DNA of 64,000 nucleotides from Aquarana catesbeiana (lineage: Eukaryota; Chordata; Amphibia; Anura; Ranidae), in contig NC_133333.1 of the NCBI RefSeq assembly GCF_042186555.1, positions 66,843,555 to 66,907,554 of the forward strand, in the 5' to 3' direction. Shown piece after piece: positions 56,296-64,000 of this stretch (its first letter is position 1; the number at the start of each line of letters is the position of its first letter). The position numbers were made by a program, and so were the translations under genes. The notes under the pieces were generated by a model. That model saw only the letters and a list, made by a program, of their open reading frames with translations. It was not told the DNA's origin and did not search any database.

Positions 56296-56915
56296 CACAG
56301 CGATCCATATTCACTTTGAGTCCGCTTTTACACACACATGTTTATCCTCTAGTTTCACTTTTTCCTCTACTTCATATTATTATAAATAATATTATTTATG
56401 TTTAGATTTTTGGAAATTGACCTTTATATTAGGTCTAGTAGATTTTTAATTTTTAATTTTTGAAAAAATAAAGACACACAGACCATCTAACTCAGTAATA
56501 GGGCTAACAGAGTGAAACTTATATGAAAATGCTGAGCTACACCTCGGCTTCACTCATTCTTATAGCCCACGGTGTCTATGGACGTGGTGACACCGCGATC
56601 TATTTCTATTTTTAAATCTATCCCTATTTTGTTGTGTGACTATGTTCAGTTCAGAGCCTTTTTCTAGCTACATACAACTTTCATAGTTGGCTACACACAT
56701 AGACACAGTAATACCCTTGTTTAATGGTTACTATTTTTTACATAGCTTGACACATATGACATGGATTTTCCTTCAGCTCTATGAGGTCTGTCACACTCTT
56801 CATTCCTTAGTGTAATTATGGATCGCCTTACTCATAGACATAGCCATCTAGTTACATTTTCACTGAATTATTTTAGCTACATTTTTAGCTGCATGCTTTT
56901 GCATACAGCTTTATT

Positions 56916-57608
56916 GCGTTTATTGATCGATGGTATTTACTTAGACATCTTGTTATCTTCCAAAATAGTGACACAATGTTTGTAACATCTTAAAGCCCTC
57001 TGATGTTTTTCCACACCTGGATTAAAGGCTAGTGAATAGTAATCAAGGCAACACATTTACTGATCGCTAAGAGACCATTGACATAGCAATATTCACTCAC
57101 AGCTTTGTGGAGAAATGGTATCCATTTTAAAATCATTCATATGCCGCTATGCTTACAGCGAAGTTTCACTATATTCTCCACCAGCACCGACATAGTCTCA
57201 TCCAGTCACTTAATCGTTTGTTGGGGTTGTCAAGTTTATGTTTAAATACTACTTAATATATTTTGCGTTTATTGATCGATGGTACTTATTTAGACATCTT
57301 GTTATCTTCCAAAATAGTGACACAATGTTTGTAACATCTTAAAGCCCTCTGATGTTTTTCCATACCTGGATTAAAGGCTAGATATGAATCGTAACCAAGG
57401 CAACACATTTACTGACCACTAAGAGACCATTGACACAGCGATATTCACTCACAGCTTTGTGGAGAAATGGTATCCCTTTTAAAACCATTCATATGCCGCT
57501 ATGCTTACAGCGAAGTTTTACTATATTCTCCACTAGCACCGACATAGTCTCATCCAGTCACATAATCGTTTGTTGGGGTTGTCAAGTTTATGTTAAAATA
57601 CTACTTAA
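56916..57608. repeat. 345-bp tandem duplication in palindrome B
   Basis: gcgtttattgatcgatggta... occurs at about 56917 and 57264; the left arm has only one copy, so the doubling arose after palindrome formation. Confidence 0.8.
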
Positions 57609-58248
57609 TATATTTTGATATATTTGAATACCTAGACAACCTTAATACTCGGCAGGGTTTAACTCAATACATCCGGTAATTATTTTGATTAACACCTCTT
57701 GAGGCTTTCACATAAATATGTCCATTACTCTTTTCTCTTCAAAAAGATAAGTCATTTCCTGAGAGTTCTTCCTTTTATCCTGATCTCTGGGAATCCAAGC
57801 TTTAAACAAGATTAATGTAATTAACAAATAAATATTCTTTAGTATTCCCATGATTTGTTGATTCAGGTTTAGGACAAATATACATTTTTCTATATGGTTT
57901 TTTATCTTAATCAGTATATGTACACGTAATTTTTATAATAAAAGTTTTTTTCACCATTTATAGAAAATTAGAGTCCTAACAAGCACGGCCTCTGTGTGAA
58001 TGCGTGTGCACAAGGTTATTGGCATGGAAAGTTTTTCTCCCATTAATTGCGACCTTCACCTGTGCACACACAGATACACAAATATATAAACATTGGTTTG
58101 TGCATGTAAGTGCCTAGTTTATAGGTTTTTTATGTACACACTGAAAAATATGGAGTTGTTTTTGTTATAAGCATGGTTTTCATGCTCACTATAATAATTT
58201 TTATCATGATAGTGTTTATAATATGTTATTTACGGTACTAATATATGT

Positions 58249-58988
58249 TGTGACAGACCTAGCCGGGACAGAGGCTGTTGGAGAGGACTGAATGCAAGCC
58301 TCTTGCCTTTTGATTATGGGCCCTGGATTTTCAATGGAACAATACTCTTTGTGAGGTGAATTAGAAATCCAGTCTGAACTGTACTAATCAGACTCAGTCG
58401 TGTATATATGTATATATTGTATGTTGTTTGATTCTGTTGGGGACTTCTTGCTGTGGTCATCTGGGATTTGTGTCCCTGAAGAGTGAGGGGGGATTCCTCC
58501 AGCAGCCCCCTGCTGATAAGACTGATTCATACTGTTGGGACACATCCTGTGAGGAGATGCTGGTGTCATCAACTCCAACTACCTGTGTTTATGTTAATTG
58601 AATGAGCTGATCACATTGTACTCTATACAATGTAGGAGACGGGACGACTCCTATTGGAGCTGCTGCTATTGTGAGAAAATGTCCTGTGATAATTAACTCA
58701 GTCTGGGCAATAGGTCATGTCTCAGTCACCTAGGCTGTATAAAGGATTAGTTAATTAGCTCATGTTAATTAGGTTAATTAGGTTACAGTTGTATTGTTAG
58801 AGGAGGTTCCAACGGCATATAAAGTCTTGTAATTTTGATTCTAAAAAAAGTGAGTTCATGTTAGCAACAAGCAAGTGTCACCTTGTTTTGTGCTCAGAGA
58901 GGTTGGAATATCTGATATCGGTATACAGACTGGGAGGTAGTGGTATATGACGGAAGCACTCAAGCGGAGTGTGGAACGTTCCGCGGCA
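58249..58988. mobile_element. Solo LTR with 5-bp TSD
   Basis: TGTGACAGACC...TTCCGCGGCA (TG...CA), 740 bp, flanked by tatgt at 58244-58248 and 58989-58993; the mirror arm near 47885 shows the empty site. Contains tatataaag near 58815. No internal coding region, so left by LTR-LTR recombination. Family unknown. Confidence 0.75.
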
Positions 58989-59395
58989 TATGTCTTCACA
59001 TGTCAATTGATGAAGGTTTCCCTCTCCTTTTTCGTTTCTTTAGGAAAGGTGCTTCATTTTCACAATTTACAGAAAATTGATGTTACACACCAGAATAATT
59101 CACATGTGGACACAAATGTATTCAATTCTGATATATTAGCATTGTTTTTATTGGGAACAGAGGAAGTGTGCATGTATGTGTTTTTCCCCCTCCCCCCTTT
59201 TTCTATATGACAATGTATTTTATAAACAGAATTAAAACACATGTTTATTATATTCACATACATCCTGGTGATAGAGTTCATTCACACACATGAAACACAC
59301 ACATATTCATGGTCTTTTGACACATTAAGCAAACATTCCTTATGGGACTTCCACTTTCCACGATATCACACTTTTTTACTATCAGATAACCACTG

Positions 59396-59398
<3 letters not shown>

Positions 59399-59448
<50 letters not shown>
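59399..59448. repeat. (TA)n microsatellite
   Basis: TA run in the right arm; the mirror site near 47452 has a much shorter run. Confidence 0.9.
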
Positions 59449-59451
<3 letters not shown>

Positions 59452-59990
59452 ATTTCTTCTTTTTTGGTTTCACAATATCCATACACAGCATCAATATCAC
59501 GTTATTGCGATATTATTTGCATGCACAGAAACCCCATATTTTTCTTTTTCCTTCACCCCCCAAACACACTTCACACGCATTGTTCCTTTTTTCTTTTCTG
59601 GTGTAATTTATATTTATTTTTATTTTTACACCAGCATTCACTACCCATTAAGATTTTTCAATCTTTTCATTCACTTTTCATCATTTATTTTTCATGTTAA
59701 TCCAAATATAGCCCCTTTCTTCACTTTTTTTTATTATTCTTCATATGTACTTTATGTGTCTTACATGCTTATATAGCATTTTATATAATTGGTTCCTTTT
59801 TTCTACATTTTGCCGCTGCTTACACATATACACCCTGCACTCACAGGGATTTTCACCCCTGTGCTCATCAACCACTGTCCAATGTTCACACCCTTCACAA
59901 TCAGATCTCAGCTGTTCTGCATTTTAGATTTACCACTTGGTCACATGATTCATGATAAATGGTATATATGTGGTTTCATTTTTATTATTG

Positions 59991-60036
59991 TTAGCTATGA
60001 GTAAGCGCTCCGCAGAGCGTGAAACGCGTTAGCTGA
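59991..60036 (+). ncRNA. Hammerhead-like motif, insertion B right arm
   Basis: ttagct (59991-59996), ATGAGTA, a, six-pair stem gcgctc/gagcgt with loop cgca, GAAACGCGTT, agctga (60031-60036). The outer sequences ttagct and agctga pair over six bases as helix I (one GU). Compared with CTGANGA, C3 is A and G8 is T, two changes that keep the two positions complementary. Confidence 0.5.
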
Positions 60037-60156
60037 TTATCTGTACATTCTATCCATGGTGCTTTGTACATGATTTGTTCCTGATTTTACAATAAAGAAA
60101 TTTCGTTGGATTATATTCTCCTGGTGTGCAGCTGTCCGGACTTTTTTCTTCCCTCA

Positions 60157-60356
60157 CTACCTGTAGAAGGTTGGTGGTGTTTTCCTGATCCTATCGCTAC
60201 CGCAGGCAGCTAAATTATTTACATGTTAGTGTAGTGCGACCTCTGCACAGTGTTCAGCTAAAGCTACCTGTAGAAGGTTGGTGGTGTTCTCATACTACAG
60301 GCAGGCAGTTGATTTTGCTAGCTGCAGTATCAATATATATATATATATATATATAT
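60157..60356. repeat. hAT-type minisatellite, right piece, with TA run
   Basis: Resumes the array of 46197-46628; ends ttttgctagctgcagtatca and a TA run (60333-60356), mirroring 10522-10600 of the hAT element. Confidence 0.85.
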
Positions 60357-60997
60357 TGTAATAGTGAGAGTCCCTGTCACTGTGAAAATGGGGTTGAGGT
60401 GGACATGGGGTATGCACGTTTGCTTGGGGCAGGGCTTCAGAGCATGAATGTGGACTGGAGAAAACTGCTTTTGCAGCTTTCTCCAGGTTTTGAGATCCAC
60501 CAGCAGATTGACTGGTCAGGTGTGTGTTGGGCTATTTGTAGACACCTGACCATAGTTCTGGGCTCCACCCTCCCGAGGAGTCCAGGCAAGCAAGGGAGAA
60601 GTGTGCATGTCTGCACAGGTCTGTCTGTCAGAGCAGACAGAGGGTCTAAGCCTGTGGGCTGGAAAAGAGTGCTGAGGTACTGGGTGTACAGGAAATCTGT
60701 TATAGAGCCGAGAGGGCTGAAGCATGTGTACAGGAAATCTGTTATAGAGCCGAGAGGGCTGAAGTATAAGTCTGAGCAGCAGTGCTGCTAAAGAGAGCCA
60801 GGTGGCTTGGTATTTTTGATTGAACTTACATTGTTGCTGTGGAAAGCTGAAACCCCTGTGTGGGCAACTCTTATGTTATCGGACATTTTCTTTCTTTAAT
60901 AAAAGTGGGCCTACAAGCCCTTAAAACTGCATATCTGGCGTGGACTCGGCTCACTGGTAAGCTCTACCTTTAAGCTAAATGAACCCCCGATGTTACA
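60357..60997 (+). mobile_element. 5' LTR of an LTR retrotransposon
   Basis: Starts TGTAATAG and ends gatgTTACA, short inverted ends TGTAA/TTACA with TG...CA. 641 bp. AATAAA at about 60897 would mark the R region. A 41-bp segment (tgtacaggaaatctgttata...) is doubled at about 60686-60766. Inserted at the TA run, so the left duplication is not readable. tgg at 61000 could open a primer-binding site (tggttgttggatgcggg); tRNA not identified. Confidence 0.7.
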
Positions 60998-61318
60998 AGT
61001 GGTTGTTGGATGCGGGCAGAAGACGGTGGAATCCGGGTCCTTGCTCCACAGTGAGTTCAAGTCAGGAACTATTGGCTGTGTGTGGAAGTGCAGCCAGGCA
61101 AAAGGCATTGCGTGTTGCAGGTGGTGTACCTGTGAATGAAAAGTCAAATTTTTTTTTTCTCTGCTATGAACTGTTTTTGTGTGCATGAGACAGCACAATC
61201 TGTGTGTGCACTGTGCAGGTGAGGAAAGCTTGCATGAAGTGAAAAGCAACTTGCTCTAAAGTGACAGTGCTTCATTTTTTGCTGGAGGCCGCAAAAGTGC
61301 AGTGGAGTGACTGCGAAT

Positions 61319-64000
61319 ATGGAAAGTCCACCAGTGTTTGAATCGGCTGTGGACTGGTGCAAGCGGCACCTGGCAGCGCTGGACAAAGCTACAGAGGAAA
61401 GAAAGCCAACCCTCAGTGTAAGGGGAGAGCGGCTGGATGTCCATAACTGGAAGAGGGGTGTTGTTGCCCCTGGTAACGCTGCTGCAGTTAAAACAGTAGC
61501 TATTGTGAAAAATGTCAACGTGTCAGGATCCAGCAGAGAGAAGCCCATGCTATTTACAAAGAGAGAGGCTGATCAAAGGCTGAGACCAAGAGTGGTTGCC
61601 CGTAACAACAGAGAGGAAGCCAGTCGGGCTGTCTGTGTACCATGGGGTATGTCTAACCAGGATCGTGGCAAGTGGCTTCAGGAGAAGCCGATACATCATG
61701 TTGGAGAGAGCCAGCAAAGTTCTGCTGGGAGAGCGCGATCTCCCATGGCGACGAGAGTGAAAGTGGTGCCGGACAGGAGAAGCTGCAGAGGAGATTTGGC
61801 TCAGCGTCCCCGCAACGAGGCTTGTGCGTTCCAGCCAGCTGGGAATCGCCAGGAGAGAAGCGCTCTGGGAAAAAGTCGTCCAGTACCATGCCTGGAATGT
61901 GGCCAGCTGGGGCGTGGCATGTTTTCTTGTCCTGGGTTCTGGAATTCAGCTGGAGATAATATTGCTGAGAAAAGGTCTTTATCTGCGGGCCCAGATTCCT
62001 GTGAAAATATGTTTGCAGTCACCCCTAGCAACAAGAAGGAGTTTCCTGTTGTGTCGGCAGGTGGTGCTAAACAGTGGGAGATGCCTGCTGTAGTTTCATC
62101 CCGTGGCCACCAGGGGGAGTTGGCCAGTAAAAGTGCAGCAGAGGATTGGTTCATAAGACAACGTACTCAAATGAAGATGGTGACCCCAACTACTGCGGTG
62201 GGTAAGACTGTCTTTAATGAAATGGTGGCTGGAACTGTTGATTTCCGGTATAAAAGGACTGGTTACAAGACTGTCCCTGATGATGTGGGAGTGACCCCAG
62301 TTAGTGGGGCCACTGAATGTGTTCTTGAGGGTGACTTGTCCCTGTGCAGTACCCTGTGCAGTGGGGAGGCAGGGGTTAAAGTCAAACCTGCACCTGTGTG
62401 TGCATCTCAAGAGGAAAATAGTGATGTGTCTAATGTCTGCCAGTCTCAAGTTGGCGGTGGGCTAGGACAGCCTGCAAGAGGTACAAATGCTGTCAATGTT
62501 GATGATTATGGAAAATGTATTGCTGTTGGGAAACCCCCAGGTTCTTGCAGAGCAAAAGCTGTAGTCAAAAATGGGCCATTGCCCATAGCAACTGGTAGTA
62601 AGACATCACAGTTGTCCCTAGACATCTCCAGGGAACTTCATTTATTGGAGCCGGAGGTTGCCCTGGACAACTGCGATGTCACTCTGGTGGGACAGTGTGG
62701 AACTGTACCGTGTAATGGTAATGTGTTAGTGCAAACTGCTAGTACTAAAAATGTGCAGGTAAATGGTGGGTTAACACAACCTGTGAAAAATGCAAAGGTG
62801 TGTGAGGTTTATGAAGCACCAGCCGAGCAAGGTGGTGAATATGGTATATTGCAACCTTCTGTGTTAAAACATGTATTACCACAGTCTGACATGATTCACA
62901 ATGATTTGTGTAATGAGCCTGAGCCCATCTGTTATGTGTCCCCTTGGGCGGATGGATCGGTTCTGAGGAGTACAGGTGAATGGAGCGCACAAACAATGGA
63001 TTGGGATAGTTGGAGTAAAAATCTTATCTCCCTGATAGATGAGGTTTTTATGCACAAAACTGAGGTTGTCATGGAGTGTCAAAGTGACGTTGTCACTGGT
63101 AATGTTCTGGAGCCGTTCACTGATGCTGAACCTGAGAAGTTGGGTATGAGTCCAGCACCTGGCAGCGCTCTGGGTGAGCACCAGGCTGTGGTTACCTCCA
63201 GCTGGGAGGATGTTGGTTTGACAATTGCAACTTCTCAAGTCTCAGCCAATGAGTCTCTCTGCATTCCCAATGTAATGAAAGTCCCCAGAACGGACTTGGG
63301 TCTGGGATTAAGGGTCTGGTCTGTAACCAAAGCATTAAAGGAGCTGCTTAAACTTTGGGATGTACAGCCAATCTATATTGGGGTGTCTCCTCCACAGTCA
63401 GATGGCCTGGTACTGTGGAGTACCACTAGGTGGAGCACTAAATGGCAGGCTGTACAGAACAAAGAAGAACAAGACAGGAATGGTTTATTCTTGAAAGTAT
63501 TACTCTTGTTAAAAGTTGCTTCTGGGTATGCTGCTGGGTTAATTCCTGAAAAAATGGTATATGGGAGATGCTTTGGAGAAACTAAAAATGAGTCAATGTC
63601 TGAGGTTTCACCTCCTAACAGCCCGATGGGAAGCATTTCTGCGGTTATGGTCCAGGGTGGTGCTGGTCAGTTGTCGGTGAAGCGCGCGTATACTGCACCG
63701 GTGGAAAAACCACGTGAGATGGAAGGGCCGAGCATGGACCAGAAAACAGCAGAAATCCTGACCAGGGCTCAGACAGAGGTGGTTAAAGAGACTGGGGTCA
63801 CCAGTCCAATAATAGGTTTATGTGACAAACCTGATATGGTCCCTGAGACAGGGAAATGGGTAAAAAGTGCAATAAGGTTGGTACGCGGATCAGATGAGAG
63901 CTCGCCTGTTCCGGTTTTGGATAGAAATCCAGGTGGTATTAAAGGTCAAGTGGTAGGACAGCTGTCTGCAGAGTGGGTGAACCCAGGGGAGGTGACATCC
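61319..64000 (+). CDS. LTR-element Gag-like polyprotein, open at window end
   Basis: From ATG at 61319 the frame has no stop to base 64000 (894 codons) and leaves the window. It starts 321 bases after the LTR, where gag is expected. The N-terminus is MESPPVFESAVDWCKRHLAA. Residues 191-204 read CLECGQLGRGMFSC, a zinc knuckle spacing (C-x2-C-x4-x-x4-C) in which the usual His is Arg. A related block occurs twice: VSPWADGSVLRSTGEWS (from about residue 540) and VSPPQSDGLVLWSTTRWS (from about 689). No protease, RT or integrase motif is visible, so those would lie to the right. The family is not recognised. A knuckle this close to the N-terminus and such a long region after it are unusual for Gag. 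Confidence 0.7.
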   Translation, partial: MESPPVFESAVDWCKRHLAALDKATEERKPTLSVRGERLDVHNWKRGVVAPGNAAAVKTVAIVKNVNVSGSSREKPMLFTKREADQRLRPRVVARNNREEASRAVCVPWGMSNQDRGKWLQEKPIHHVGESQQSSAGRARSPMATRVKVVPDRRSCRGDLAQRPRNEACAFQPAGNRQERSALGKSRPVPCLECGQLGRGMFSCPGFWNSAGDNIAEKRSLSAGPDSCENMFAVTPSNKKEFPVVSAGGAKQWEMPAVVSSRGHQGELASKSAAEDWFIRQRTQMKMVTPTTAVGKTVFNEMVAGTVDFRYKRTGYKTVPDDVGVTPVSGATECVLEGDLSLCSTLCSGEAGVKVKPAPVCASQEENSDVSNVCQSQVGGGLGQPARGTNAVNVDDYGKCIAVGKPPGSCRAKAVVKNGPLPIATGSKTSQLSLDISRELHLLEPEVALDNCDVTLVGQCGTVPCNGNVLVQTASTKNVQVNGGLTQPVKNAKVCEVYEAPAEQGGEYGILQPSVLKHVLPQSDMIHNDLCNEPEPICYVSPWADGSVLRSTGEWSAQTMDWDSWSKNLISLIDEVFMHKTEVVMECQSDVVTGNVLEPFTDAEPEKLGMSPAPGSALGEHQAVVTSSWEDVGLTIATSQVSANESLCIPNVMKVPRTDLGLGLRVWSVTKALKELLKLWDVQPIYIGVSPPQSDGLVLWSTTRWSTKWQAVQNKEEQDRNGLFLKVLLLLKVASGYAAGLIPEKMVYGRCFGETKNESMSEVSPPNSPMGSISAVMVQGGAGQLSVKRAYTAPVEKPREMEGPSMDQKTAEILTRAQTEVVKETGVTSPIIGLCDKPDMVPETGKWVKSAIRLVRGSDESSPVPVLDRNPGGIKGQVVGQLSAEWVNPGEVTS

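Larger units (their letters stand above)
46612..60173. mobile_element. 13.5-kb palindromic insertion B with 17-bp TSD
   Basis: ctacctgtagaaggttg stands at 46612-46628 and 60157-60173, and minisatellite units elsewhere show the uninterrupted site, so 46629-60156 is inserted. It consists of a 106-nt tail (46629-46734) and a palindrome 46735-60156 (tgagggaagaaaaaagtccg and mirror) centred near 56295. Without the nested DIRS element and solo LTR it is about 5.7 kb. Arms carry ACGCGT (46862-46867, 60024-60029) and AATAAA facing outward (60091-60096; mirrored 46795-46800). A 345-bp segment is tandemly doubled in the right arm. No coding capacity. Best guess: Penelope-like element ends joined head to head. 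Confidence 0.75.

Noticed and set aside
55632..57618. Identical 62-residue frames at 55632-55820(-) and 57430-57618(+)
   Set aside because: They are identical only because the two arms of palindrome B are mirror copies; no domain and no codon constraint can be judged.

Overview
This window looks like repeat-rich, non-host DNA from a large vertebrate genome. The mix of L1/Tx1-type LINEs, BED-finger hAT, Tc1, Harbinger (with MADF and Myb-like partners), TTAA-inserting piggyBac-like elements, a DIRS element and LTR elements fits an anuran amphibian, perhaps a ranid frog. That assignment is inference from repeat families, not a match to a reference. I found no host exon, tRNA, rRNA or CRISPR. Nearly every base belongs to nested mobile elements, and many boundaries can be fixed to the base because target-site duplications (TSDs) or the interrupted sequence can be read directly.

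Layout. 1-4121: minus-strand L1-type LINE running off the left edge. 4122-5146: a 97-bp direct duplication around a TA microsatellite hit by a small hAT-like MITE. 5445-13882: an 8.4-kb hAT element with a perfect 8-bp TSD (ctggtata), a broken minus-strand BED transposase, a minisatellite and a nested Tc1 element. 14240-15735: two TTAA-bounded non-autonomous elements. 15732-33538: a TTAA-bounded composite split by an 11.6-kb Harbinger element (20336-31930). The Harbinger carries transposase, Myb-like and MADF genes, and is itself hit by hAT foldback elements and a small MITE. 33860-46196: a ~330-bp satellite array interrupted by a 9.2-kb piggyBac element (35084-44296), which holds a broken transposase, a truncated L1 and two Harbinger MITEs. 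46197-60356: a hAT-type minisatellite split by a 13.5-kb palindrome (46629-60156), whose arms host a 7.1-kb DIRS element and a solo LTR. 60357-64000: the 5' part of an LTR retrotransposon with an open reading frame of at least 894 codons that runs off the window end.

Most interesting signal. Four unrelated palindromes (18066-19188, 24705-24923, 46629-60156, 50620-52022) carry, in one or both arms, a short motif: a CTGAAGA-like core, a stem-loop, then GAAACGCGT(C/T). This is the layout of a minimal hammerhead ribozyme. Three of the four also share one architecture: a perfect-start palindrome, a 63-106 nt unpaired tail on one side, and a 10-17 bp TSD. That is what is expected of Penelope-like retroelement ends joined head to head, although no reverse transcriptase of that family lies in the window.

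Most coding regions are dead or damaged. The exceptions that read intact are the L1 ORF1, the three-exon MADF gene, and the long LTR-element reading frame as far as it is visible.
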